In this document: piece after piece, positions 33,217 to 44,750 of the stretch
How positions within the stretch are numbered: the stretch's first letter is position 1
How the letters are laid out: the number at the start of each line of letters is the position of its first letter
NCBI RefSeq assembly: GCF_000090795.2
Contig: NW_003546303.1
Span: forward strand, 260,762 to 324,761
Direction of reading: 5' to 3'
DNA length: 64,000 nt
DNA from: Amphimedon queenslandica
Taxonomy: Eukaryota; Porifera; Demospongiae; Haplosclerida; Niphatidae
Notes under the pieces: model-generated
Database searches by the model: none
What the model saw: the letters and a program-made list of their open reading frames with translations, nothing else
Told to the model about the DNA's origin: nothing
Program-made: the position numbers and the translations under genes

Positions 33217-35350
33217 GACAGATACAATGATAATGATTATTTGCTTTTAATAGTGCATGCTTGCACTGACTCAAGTCAAGAGCTTTAAAAACTAACACCT
33301 TGTATCATGGTACAAATACTGTTAATCAGCCTTGATGATTTACCTTGCCAAAGAGATCATGCATAAGATAGCAAATAGAAAATTATGCATTAAGAAGTGC
33401 AAGAAGCAATACAAGCATGTAAAATTGCCAATTATTAATAGAGGCATGGTTTTTTTGCCAAATTGGCTTAAAACACTTAAGTTTTTTTCCATTTAGTAGT
33501 GACTTATGACATGTAATAAAACAACATACTGCTGGCTAGATATATTTTAAAAATTTGAGAGGCTAGTGTGCCATATTTTTGCCTGAATCCTTCACAAAGT
33601 TGAACAGCCAGGACAAAGTTAAAGCATAAGTCTGTACCAAGTAAATTTTAAGAAAATGTACACATATAAATGAAGTAGTAGGTAGTTTTCTAATGGAAAA
33701 TGGTTTTGTCTATCTTGAGTGTCAGCATAATTGCTGTATTTAAAAAATTTTTCTCCCTTACTCTGCCAGCTTCTCCCTAGCGCTGCTCTTTAGGCTTTAG
33801 GTGATGAACGAAGGATTGGAGTAGCTGTAGAAAAAATCTGAGTCTAGAGCACTTAGTTTTTTAATTAAAAATATTTTTCAAAAAATTTTAAAAATTCATG
33901 ATCACAGACAGACAACCAAAGTACTTAATGCTCACCTACACGGTCAGTCCAACAACTTTTAAAAAGCTTTTTAGTTGGCAATGGGACTTCATACGACCTG
34001 AGCTAAGAGCAGCAAGGGTTTGAAAAAAGAGCAGAAGGTGCCACACACACACTGACGGATGGTTATAGTACCTTCGCTCATACACATACAGCATGGGTGA
34101 CAACAATGATAACAGACACACTTAATTTCAGAGTTTTTGCCCATGCTAATAGATGACAAGGCCAAGAACTCTATATTTATAGTGATATTGTAAATAAAGT
34201 AACATTTTCCTGCAGCAATTTTGGAGTCCTAGCTTCCATGGTTTTCTATTGAGCAATTGTAAAAAGATCTTATTCTCCAAGAATTGATGTCTTAATTATG
34301 ATAGCAATCTTGCTACTACTTACTGACTATCATCCAGTGTCCACACTTGGCTCATTGACTTAAAAAGTGAGAAAAAAACACGAGAAAAGATATTGCTTTA
34401 ATTCCCTAATTCTACTCTTAGTAAACTATTACTCCAAAACGGTAATAGCAAAATTTTGCTTTATTTTTGGAATCATTATAAATATACTTGTATATCGACA
34501 TGTCCAAAGAGCCAACTGGACTATATTCATGGTTTGTGGACTGCTAACTTTCTGCATCCACCCACACTTCTATTGCAAAATATTACTCATACCTTAATTT
34601 AGCAAAAGGCCAAGAATGAATGGGTGAATGGAGAAAAAAATGTAAATAAACTCTGCAGTTTACATTCCAGGCTAATGCAAGGTAGGAGATGAAGATATTG
34701 AGTAAAGAAGTCTCTATAATATTCTGCAGTGAAGTATGACATCACTTTGATGAAGAAACGCAGTTTGTTTCCATTCCTCCATTTGTTGCATGTACATTCT
34801 TGCAACACTAGATAGCCGACAGGAAGCTGTGCCTACCCTGTTGATTACATCCATGCAACAGCTCTATTCCTGTCTGAAATGGCATGTTAGCTTAATTTGA
34901 TGCCCACAAAGGTGTAAAAATTTAGAGGTACCTGGCCTTCAAAAGAATGAGTTATATTGTACAAAATACAAAGCCAAAACAAAAGTTAACTTGAAAAAAA
35001 GAAATACATGACTTACTATGGAATGAATATGACCTTTGGCAGACTGAACTCGTCAACTTGAGCACATAAGACCGTTTGGGTATTATAGAGCACTTGATGT
35101 AACAGATAAAATAGTAAACATTACCTCTAGCGATAAGAATGTAGAAACAGTGAAGTTAGTGAACATGCACACTGCATATTTTATCTAATTATAAACTAAC
35201 AAACAAAATTATGACAGATATTATATGACTTTGATTTATTTTCAATATTTCTGTTTGCTTAATTACAATTTTTGGACTTAGGGTACTGACGGACTTGCGC
35301 GCAGTTTCATCACAGCGTCATTCAGGGTATTTCCGATTTCATTTGAGTAG
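33217..35350. other. No assignable feature
   Basis: AT-rich. Open frames of 60-76 codons at 33936-34121, 34367-34597 and 34599-34808 show no domain or splice context and are discounted. Confidence 0.5.
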
Positions 35351-35551
35351 TTAGCTAGCTAGCACCGGCACCCAATGTTTCTGAAATGTAGTTGTACTAA
35401 TCTTCGTGACCTGCTCAGCTAATGAGATAGCATAATACTCTATGGTAGCATAGAGTACCCATGGCAACAAGATTTGAGCAACACTGCCACACCTTGATGG
35501 CAAGATAGAGGATATCTGTTCTGTACCTCCTGGGTCTATACCTCGGTCCAT
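35351..35551 (-). CDS. Small ORF or first exon, low support
   Basis: A 66-codon minus frame starts in the context AGTATGG with MDRGIDPGGTEQISSILPSR. It is richer in GC than the several kilobases around it, which is why it is listed. A possible GT donor after SLAEQ (GAGCAG then GTCACG, near 35415) would make it a first exon. No domain, and no second exon found. Confidence 0.2.
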   Translation of the reverse strand: MDRGIDPGGTEQISSILPSRCGSVAQILLPWVLYATIEYYAISLAEQVTKISTTTFQKHWVPVLAS

Positions 35552-38300
35552 ACTCTGCTACTGTTACTATTTATTATTACTAGCTTACCATTTAAGTAAT
35601 TTGAGGTTTTAACGTAGTTCACAAACAATTCAGTTCTCAAGACATTATTATTATACTATTAACATGACGCTGGTAGTTGTAACATTTGTTTTGCTATTAT
35701 TAACATTGATTATACTACTAGTGACCGTGTAGTCTTGCCCCATCCATACCAAATCTTCAATTATTAATTATAAGTAAAAATGAAAGATTTATAGTATCTT
35801 AATAGTATCAGATGCAGTATCTTAATTGACAACAGATTTCTGTTTTCACGGTAGTGTAGATTAAGAATTGCACATGCGTGCCAAATAAAGAAGTAATAGC
35901 TATGTGTGGGTGTGTTGTTGATAGACATGCACTACCTACATCACAATTACATACGGAAATGTATAATTAGGTAACTCTATTGATACTATTATTATTACTG
36001 TGTCACCTTAAGCAAAATGTATTATTTGAACCTTTAGTATTATTGATCACTGTATGTGTTTTTGTCACATACTGTTACTGTTATTAAATGTATACCTTAT
36101 TACTATTACTATATTGTCTGTTATTCACTGCCCTTTGTAGCATTTATCTCTCAATAACTTGTTAACATTGCGCTTTTTCTTTATGTCTCTATAACCTTTC
36201 CTATGATATGTACCCAAGGTTCCCCACTATGCATATTAAGTGAGCTAAATATCTTTCTTTATGAGCTGACAAGCACATGTATATACGTGTACAAACATTT
36301 GTACATGTCCATGTATATGGCATTTGGATCAACTTTAAAAATTTGTAAAACATCTAATTCAGATTAAAAACAGCTTAAACTTTTTATTTGGACTAGGAAC
36401 ATCTAGATGCATTAGGAAAATATTATAAAAGTAATGAGTTCTCTTTAAGCCATTTTTATGGAACTTGGTTGAAGAGAGTGTATCTGTCCAAATTTTGAGC
36501 AACTTCATGAATTCATTTAAGGTACAACGGGCTGAACGCACAATTTAAATTTCAGAACACAAATTGTTTTCTTTATACTTTTTCTACAATATATAATTTT
36601 TTTCAATTTTTTTCTTAATAGTGAGATGCAATAAACTTTACTAAACTTTGTAAAATGGATGAAATCTGAGTAAAGAATTCTTGAACATAATGAGAGTACT
36701 TTAATTTTAGTGATATCATTGTGTTTATAATATTATTTTCTATTGACGTATGTTGCATCAATTCGCAAAAGTTTTTCAAGTTTTGCAAAATGGGCTGCAA
36801 TCACTCATAAAGTTTTGTTGACTTTCAAACATCAGTGTATCACAAAAGCATTTACTGCATACAAACTTGATTGAGTGTTTGCCTTCATCATGCCACGATT
36901 GCAAGCTTTAGAGTTTCGTAGAGCCTGCATTCACCAGATGAAACAGCTAAATAAACAATAGTCAGGAAATACATACTGGTGGCCATTTTTAATATTGGTT
37001 TGACTGATATGATGTCATAACTTAACCCCACCTTGCGATTAATTTTTCCTGCCAGTTTTATAATAATACAGAGGTATCCAGAAATGACACAAGATCAAAG
37101 ATGGCATAGAAAGTATAAAAAGTTATGCAGGAATTTCTTTTAATATTTAAAGTTAAATGATGTATAACTTCTAAACAGTGCATAGTAAAAATTTAAAAAT
37201 AGCACAAGTTGTACATCTTTTTTTACTATAAAATGGCAGCAATTAAAAAATATTAAAATTTCATCCAAAAGTACCTTAAAGTCCAATTTTAATTGAAATC
37301 AGCTTAAATTTTCTATACAAGGTAAAAACATGTATAGGCATCAGATAAAATATTTTTAAGAAAAATTCACCTTTAGCAATTTTTTATCTACATGTAATAG
37401 TTTTGTCAAACTGTCCTACTGTTAAAATGCTGAGCACTATACCAAAAACCTGTGAAAAACCCTGTATATACCACTTGGCAAAATTTCATTTCTTTCCCTT
37501 ACTGAGCAATGTCTTCGTCTACATGTATGGTCTTATTTGATCTTTCTTTGCCTCTCTCTTTCCCCTCTTAAGATGCCCTACAATATCGTCAGCAATCTTT
37601 ACAATCCTTGTACAAACTCTACTCTCTATGGTTTTACAATTCTACATGTCTCTCTCTCTACATCTTTCTCATCTTTTCTCCTGTATACCTTCCTTTCTAC
37701 ATCTATATGTATAATATGTTTACATTTAAGCACATGCATGTCAAAAATGTATGCCACTAATTCATTAAAGTATAGCTTATAAAATAAAGTAATTACAAAT
37801 ACCGTTATATGCATTACAGCTATACTCTTGATTACGTTAATTTGCATAGCAACAATACAATCAAATAACATTATTACTACGCCCACTCAGAAGTTCCAAT
37901 TCCTTTCATTTGCTCTAATATCTATACCAATAATTATTATTAACGATTATTGATCGTGCAACTGACCACTTTCAATTATGGCTATTGTAAGCAGTAGAGA
38001 ACTTGAGCTGTCCAAACTTGCCGAGCATTTACATGAAGACCAAAGGTGCATCTATGTTGTTACGAAAAAGGAATGCTGAAATAATGGCAGATAGTTATTC
38101 AAATACTAAATTCGTGAAGATTAATAACAAGAAAAAGATTTTTCACCAACCAGACTTTACAAGCTCTCATTCTTGAAGGACAAAAGGTAGAGCTTTAATC
38201 TTCTGTATCCTGAATGAGCTTTTATAGTAGTACCTATTCATAGACTAAGTTAGTCTCTTTTGTCAAGGAACTACTTTTACTAGTGGTTAATAATGCATGG
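35552..38300. other. No assignable feature
   Basis: AT-rich, with scattered TACATGTA-like motifs. An ATG at 37978 (MAIVSSRELELSKLAEHLHE) opens a short stretch that could be a first exon ending at a GT near 38047. No downstream exon could be linked. The other frames are not protein-like. Confidence 0.45.
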
Positions 38301-38309
38301 TGGCTAAAC

Positions 38310-38640
38310 ATTCATGGTCTACCCTAGGTGATGACAGTCAATTTACTTGAATCGGAAGACCCATCTAGGGGCGTTATTCTCAACTGTGAGAAGTGCCTCC
38401 TTTATGCACCTCCGGGTTTCCCTTCCCCTTTCCCTTCTGGCATCCCAGTCTCTCCTGAAGGCTTTACCCTTCTGGGGTCCCCTTTCTTTTGCTCTTTCTT
38501 CATTGATAATTGCATATCGAAGCTTAATCACACCCTCTCTCCCCTCTGCTCTCTCCAGGACTTTCAGATGGAGATTACCCTGCTTTGGTCCTGCCGATCT
38601 CTCCCTATAAGCTCTCCCAACTTTATTTATTAAAGTTAAA
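38310..38640 (+). mobile_element. Fossil reverse-transcriptase fragment of a retroelement
   Basis: About 100 codons resemble the part of a reverse transcriptase just after the catalytic palm motif: GVILNCEKCLLYAP, then IPVSPEGFTLLGSP and LQDFQMEITLLWSC. This arrangement (GL.LN..K..., then a GAP/GSP-type motif) occurs in LINE-like and DIRS/LTR-like reverse transcriptases, and I cannot decide between them. Only this fragment remains; no other domains or terminal repeats are seen. Broken and old. Confidence 0.55.
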
Positions 38641-39371
38641 GAATCAATTTATAAAGTGTTTGCAGAGCCCCATATTGGGTCACTGGTGCTAGAATTTGCC
38701 GGATATCAATAGGAAACAATGAATAATTCTCCTCCTGTGAGGTACTTCTAAGGTTTTTTGGCAATTATTAATTTTGAGCTATTATTGAAATCTGATCCAT
38801 GTTTTACTAATCTCTAAAATCTGTGAATACTGAGGTGTATCAGTGGGTGCCATGGAGGAGGAAAAGTTATAAACCTCTACAAAGGCCTTGGAATGAAAAT
38901 ATGCTGTATATTGAAGTGTCTAAACAGGAATAAGACAAATTTCTAGAATTCTGTGATGCTCTCCGCCTTGTAGAAACTAAAGAAGAGGCTAACAAAATCT
39001 TGATTCCTACAAGTCAACTCATCATTTTTTTCTGAAGGATGTAGTTTTCTAATTTGAGTATTAGTCAATGGTGATACCTATTATCAGTTAACGGGCAGTC
39101 TTTCATGAAGCTTGCCGATTGGGTTATGAAATATAAAAATGTACTGTAATTATGTGATGCATGCAGTTGTATTGCTAGCAATTATTGTATTTAATCACTT
39201 ATTGTCATTCGTACATGCATTTCATTTATAAATTACTATGATTCAAATTCAAGTAGAATCTTAAGTTTCTTACTAAGTTACCAATTTTGTATTTAATCAC
39301 TTATGAAAGCACTTATTACTATTTTTATTTAATATTAAATTCATTTTCGTTGCAAAAATTAAATCAAAGAA

Positions 39372-40464
39372 TCAATTAGATTCAAGCAAAATTTGAAGTA
39401 CTGCAACATAGATGTCAAAAGCCATTACAGTGCAATCAGCAAGAGGGTTTAGTGCAGTAACTTGTTTGAGAATTGGTGAAGATAAGTCCAACATATTTGG
39501 TATCACTTCAGCTACAGCATCTCTGTCACTAGTAACGTGACTACTTCCACCATCACAATCACGCCCATAATCCAACTCAGCATAATCAAAAAAATCTTCA
39601 GCTATCCTGCCATTCAATAATAGCTTCTGGACTCCCACAGTAAAAAGCTAAATTGGAGTGTGATTTCTTTCTCGAGACATAGGATGGTTGTTCTATGCCT
39701 TTGCACTTAAATCCAGTGCTCTTTGTATTCGTAGAAGAAAGACATAATGCAAGCAGTACAAATGGCTATTATTCAGAGGATTTAAAATAAATTATTATTC
39801 CATGTGATAAAAAAGCTTATAAAAACTCCCAGTAACTCGTTGGAATATGTCTCTCCACAGCCTTTCCATTCTCTAATTATGCACAGAAGAACCGGTAATA
39901 ATAGATACTCTATCAAACCCTCTTTGAGTAAGCATGAACATAGCAACATTTGTTTTCTCTGCCATAATCACTACGAAGTGTAGATGGTATAAAACACTTG
40001 GTTGTAGCCTGCAAAATCATTAGCAACTGTACTGGCTCTATTATTATTATTACATCAACGATAAACTATCAATCTGGAATACCCATCTATTCCTCTATGT
40101 GTGACCATTTTCTACCTTATTAGCTTGTGGTTTCCATCTATAAATAAAGAAAACTAAAATAAATGAGTTTGTATGCTATACATAGACTAGTTTGTGACTG
40201 ATATACATAAACAAGTTCATTCAGTTGCTTAGTACCTAGGTGCCATAAAGAATTGGGTCCATGTACAGGTCCTCCTTGATGTATGAAGATGCCACAATGA
40301 CAGGATTTATACTTTGTGTGGATTGCCTGATTCTTTCTCTTTGTATGCAAATCCAAACTACAAATATGACCCATAATGATTGTTTCCCTTATAGTTGTTG
40401 GTACACTGTCATTTACAGCAGTAAAAATACAGATCACAATTGACAAAATCTGACACACCCACAT
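39372..40464 (-). pseudogene. Fossil integrase-type (rve/DDE) gene
   Basis: On the minus strand, successive segments match the integrase core family found as stand-alone genes in sponges, cnidarians and fish. They are GPVHGPNSLWH (about 40240), DGNHKL and HRGIDGYSRLIVY (about 40130-40070), RSDYGREN (about 39985) and VAMFMLTQRGFDRVSIITGS (about 39960-39900). Further on come LHYVFL (about 39755), ERNHTP (about 39670) and the C-terminal region ending at 39372. The three acidic positions of the DDE triad fall in the first three groups and near 39890. A short intron with GT and TATAG ends lies between 40235 and 40140. The gene is broken, with several interruptions. Whether it derives from a Ginger-like transposon or a domesticated gene is open. 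Confidence 0.7.
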
Positions 40465-41591
40465 ATAGCATTAATTAATTTAGACGTCTACTGGACTAGC
40501 CACCAAATAAATTCTAAATATTTACAATTCATATTACAGATCTTGATTGTTTACTCTTAAGCTTCTTCCCCTGATGATGACCAATCAGATCATTGATGTT
40601 GTCTTTTTCATGAAATCAGGACAGTCTCGTAACCCTTCTTTTTAAGGCAAGAAATACATGTAGAACTAGAAGACAAAAGTTATTTTAATTGTCTGATGTG
40701 ATTGTATGAGGCTGTAACTGTGATTCTAAATCATGCATGCTAATGCATGATTTATTAGTCTTTAGTTGTAGTTAATCTATTAGTCTTTTGTGTCTTAGTT
40801 TATTGTCTTGTCTGTGTATTGTGAAGTTCAATAATAAAAAAAATCACGGCCTGGTGGTGGAAGATTTCCATGACCTCCATCATATGGAGCTGGAACACCT
40901 ATATTTCTACAAAAAAGAAATGAGCTTCACATTTAACATACTAACTTAATGCAAATATACAGCTAGTGCAAGAGAGAGAGAGAGAGCAAGAGGCATGAGC
41001 TTAGATAAATTTTGGCAGAAGAAATTTTAAAAAGCCACTAATGAATAATCATTAGTGTAGCTATGAATTTATTAATGATTCAAATTTTAAAAATATATTA
41101 ATTTTATACGAATTGTTTTTATACTGTGGTAGGTTGTTATAGTTCTCATTTTAAAATGCTTTTTTTTAGTAATAAACTGAAGATCTTAATTTTGGACCCA
41201 AAAATTAATGACAAAATTATTTCCATAAATAGAAAGGATTATTAAATAATAAAATTTAATAAAGAGCATGGCATGAAGCACATAAAAATTTCTATTAAAT
41301 AAAGAAAGTAGTGTTGTAAAGAAGAAAAGGGGATTCATAATAATTATCATTGCTTTAACAAATAGTAATAAACGTTCATTTAGTAATAAATTGAATGATA
41401 AGAATAATTTAAAAATTGCAACACTACAAGTCCAGAAATCTGCTCAAAATCCGATCACGCGTTATCATAATGATATTCATGATGAAATAATTATATTCAT
41501 TGACATGGGTGGGAAGTAGCCATGGCAACAAATCATAAAATGGCAACTAGCGGGACTGCAATGTCTTTGAGACCATCAAGTGCCAAAGAAG
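40465..41591. other. Mostly unassigned; possible exon near 40840-40910
   Basis: A minus-strand stretch NIGVPAPYDGGHGNLPPPGR (40905-40845) follows a TTTTTTGTAG acceptor and could be an exon, perhaps upstream of the integrase-type gene. It is unsupported otherwise. A (GA)n run lies at about 40974-40987. The rest is AT-rich without signals. Confidence 0.35.
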
Positions 41592-42123
41592 ATGGCTATT
41601 ATAGAAGTTTTTGCTGGTGATTGTGTGGTTGAATATGTAAGGGAAAATTTGTCAGCAGAAGATGATATTTTTGAGGTTAAGAGGCTCATTGAGAGAAGAA
41701 TATTTAAAGCAGTTTAGCCCGATTATGCTCATAATATAATTTCCTCTAGGGAAAGGAGCAGTTTTTAGTATTATGGAAGGACTACCCGAAGGAAGATGCT
41801 ACCTGGATAGAATCTAGTGATGTAACTGAAGCAGCTATTCAGTGAGAATTGTCAATATTACTGTCAGTGTCATGATATGATGTTATGCTCATAGATTATT
41901 CTTTGACTCTGAACCATCTGTGCGACTAATAATGGATTCTGTCTGTATTTTTTCTGTTTTTTTTTGCTAAAGAGTCTCACACAGGGTATTGTTAGAAAAA
42001 GGACAATTTGTTTGGAGTTTCCCAGATACGTATTTAACTTTCTTTTCAATAATAAAAGTTCACCGGTTAGAAGGAAACCCGGACGTCTTTATGAGAGGAG
42101 TGATTTTACATCAACTTCTGTGA
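41592..42123 (+). CDS. Chromodomain protein, three exons
   Basis: Exon 1 (41592-41711) starts MAIIEVFAGDCVVEYVREN and carries the chromodomain's first strand, FEVKRLIERRIFKA. A 38-nt intron (41712-41749, GT to CTCTAG) joins it in frame to exon 2 (41750-41841), GKEQFLVLWKDYPKEDATWI, then the C-terminal helix (SSDVTEAAIQ). These have the aromatic positions of a methyl-lysine-binding chromodomain (F in FEV, W in LVLWKDY). Exon 2 ends at a GTGAGA donor; the likely third exon begins at 41973 or 41975, and the frame depends on which AG is used (stop at 42121 in the first case). The start is the first ATG after an in-frame stop at 41568. An overlapping upstream ORF (MATSGTAMSLRPSSAKEDGY) precedes it. 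A remnant of a transposon chromodomain is the main alternative, but an intact spliced frame favours a host gene. Confidence 0.55.
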
Positions 42124-42405
42124 TAACACGTTCGCAGTTTATAATAAACATAAGGAAGGAGTGGCTGTTGTGTTCCCTGTAAATATGTATAGCCATGTAA
42201 AATTTTCAAAACAACACTATGACATTTTAGGACTACCTTTACCTAAAAGTTTCACTGAGACACTGTTTATCAAAATAACTAAAATTCGAATTTAATATAA
42301 TGGCTTTTCAATTAAAAATGATTTGCATGTCACATATTATATATACTATACTATATCACTTTCGTTTGTGAGCTCATCAGCCTTAAAAGCTCTATTTTCA
42401 TATAT

Positions 42406-44560
42406 TTAATGGCACCAGTAATCCTCATCTTTCTTGTTATATGTGTGTTTAGATCTTTTATATTGTGACAGCATGTGCAATCTAGCATCTGTTACAAGTA
42501 TCTCTTTTGGTGCGTCTAAATGATTACTAGAAAAATAATTCCATCTATCAACATCATTCTTTTTCTCAAGACCTATGATAAAAATCAATTATCATTAAAA
42601 TTGTACCATTTTACCTTGTCCAGTAAATCGTTTTATCCCCTGGTGAAGCCCCATTAAATGTGGAATGTGATACACCATTAGATGCATATATGGTGGTATA
42701 TTTGCTCGTTGATGTCCATTTAGCTTGATTAACAAAAAATCTTGGATCCACTACTTAACCGAATTGAAAATGATAAACATTTATTTTGTAAAGTACATTT
42801 AACCTAATTGAAAATGATAAACATTTATTTTGTAAAGTACATGTAGCTTACTTTTTAACCTAATTGAAAATGATAAACATTTATTTTGTAAAGTACATGT
42901 AGCTTACTTTGCTTTCTAATATCTCGATATCGCTCTCCTTTCCATCACTTTTGTTTATAAAACTGTAAATGAAATTAAAATCCAGTATTATTTTAGAAAA
43001 GCCAGAAAATGTTATAAATTTTACCTCCCAGAATTTTATGATAACTAATGCTTTCTCACATATCACCTCCGGAATTTTTGGTGGAAGCTTCTGTAGCAAT
43101 TTCTTTTTTGTCAGTACCTCTGAGTGATGTCCATTCCAAATTATCCATTTTTTCCTTTAAGTGCCATGCCTACATGTATAAAAATTCCTTTGTAATGTTG
43201 AATTGAGTATTATTTTTATTATTGTCGTATACATGAAATGTCACACCGCAATCTCTTATTTTTTGAATGTGTAGGTTTCAAGTAGTTTCGTTTCATTGTA
43301 TGACACTACTATCTTTACTTGTTTCTGCGTAAATAAGGTTCTGCAAAAGTACATCTGTAATTCGTAGCATCAAATGTAATTCATCTGGTATAATCTGAAT
43401 AAAAGTATATGTATAATAAGTACTTAATTGTACTTGTACCTACTCAAGATCAATCATTATGAGTGGCAGATTTAATACTCTCAGCTTTTAGCTGCTCGTC
43501 ATTTGCTTTGAACATTCAACTATTTGAGGTAGAGTACGGCATTTGTCTTTAAGTATGTTCCTTTGGCACTAAAATGTCCCACCTATTTTGACAAGTTGCA
43601 GATTGAATAAGTATCAAAACAAACCTGTTGCTCTTGTGCACTGAGCAGTATATGCAGGCATAATTTTGAATTAGCTGCATTTAGTCCCATACATGACAGT
43701 AAAAACAAAATATAATATTTTGTATACAAGAATTAGTTATAGTACCTTATAATCTCCACCAAAGTAAATGGTCAGTTTAACAGATGTCCATTAATTTCTA
43801 TTGCACCATTTTCTATCAACTCATTTATCTCAATCAGCACAGGAGCAAAGCCATTTTTTATAGCATCGTAGTCATCCTTTCCACGAAGAGCAGCAAAAGT
43901 GTGTATGGCTATAATGTTTTAATACAGAGTATCATGCAACATATACAAGCACACCTTCATGTGAATACATCAAATTTAAAGATGGAAACGAAAACGAAAG
44001 AAGAATGTATGAAGCAGTTCTGCAAAAGGGTACCCCATCTCCTCCAAAGTTCAGTTTAAGAATTGATGATAAGACGTCATTCTCTTCTAATTCAATCTGC
44101 ATACACATATATTATGCATAAAAAGTATAAAACTTACATAAGTTTGTAAAGCAGATGTGATTGCTGGTATTACTGGCCTATAGGCTCCAAAGTACGGAGT
44201 CGTCAGTCTTATAATCTCAACATTATTTGATATGCTTGTACGGAGTTTTCGTATGTGAAATCGAGGTAACGATGGACAAATCATAGAGAACTCATGGTAT
44301 AACTCATCAGAAACAGCAAAACAATCTAAGAGGTAGAGTATTTGATTAGTAGTAGTTAATGGCAAGTAAATCAATATTAAAGAGCAGCAAACCATAGTGC
44401 CAACTTGCAACTTTCTCTCAATTGTGCAATCTTTCGCCGTCTCTGTCGATCCTCAACTTTATTGATTGCTTTCCCTTTATTTTGAAAACATTTGCTTTGA
44501 GTAAATGTGTCAAGTGTTTTACTAATTGTGAAATCATTATGTCATTGGAAACTACAGCCT
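42406..44560 (-). pseudogene. KDZ-like transposase-family gene, intron-containing, decayed
   Basis: Minus-strand exons follow the order of a family I remember from sponges, cnidarians and fish. They are a basic stretch (KVEDRQRRRKIAQLRESCK, about 44450), CFAVSDELYHEFSMICPSLP (about 44310), FGGDGVPFC (about 44035), DDYDAIKNGFAPVLIEINEL (about 43880), GLNAANSK and, one base out of frame, CIYCSVHKS (about 43640). Then KLPPKIPEVICEKALVIIKF (before 43025), SDIEILESK (to 42908), exon 42750-42615 with HQRANIPPYMHLMVYHIPH and IKRFTGQ, and exon 42572-42406 with LEKKNDVDRWNYFSSN to a TAA. The 62-nt intron (43024-42963) leaves the next exon out of frame. At least two frameshifts make it a pseudogene. 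The KDZ assignment is from memory. Confidence 0.6.
42757..42907. repeat. Intronic tandem repeat, three copies
   Basis: Three near-identical units begin AATTGAAAATGATAAACATT at about 42763, 42804 and 42861 and end in AAAGTACATKTA. They lie between two exons of the KDZ-like gene. Two of the copies also duplicate the GTAAGCTACATG donor region read on the minus strand. Confidence 0.85.
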
Positions 44561-44564
44561 CCTA

Positions 44565-44750
44565 AATAATATCCTAAATAATAATTAAATAATAATAATA
44601 TTTAATTATAATATCCTAAATAATAATATAAAAAAAAATATCCTAAAAAAAATAAAAATATCCAATAAATAAAAATAAATAAATAATATCCTAAATAATA
44701 ATATAATTAGTAAGTTAATATCCTAAAGGATATTAACTTACTCAAGATTT
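44565..44750. repeat. AT-rich simple repeat with perfect palindrome
   Basis: Repeated ATATCCTAAATAATAAT-like units (44568-44705) run into a perfect palindrome at 44709-44742: 16-base arms (AGTAAGTTAATATCCT) around a 2-base AA centre. It borders the 5' side of the KDZ-like pseudogene. Confidence 0.8.

Noticed and set aside
37537-37886. Overlapping forward and reverse frames of 81-86 codons
   Set aside because: Pyrimidine-rich low-complexity sequence opens both strands; no domain or splice context.
38343-38610. Alternative frames over the reverse-transcriptase fragment
   Set aside because: They are shadows of the recognisable frame on the plus strand.
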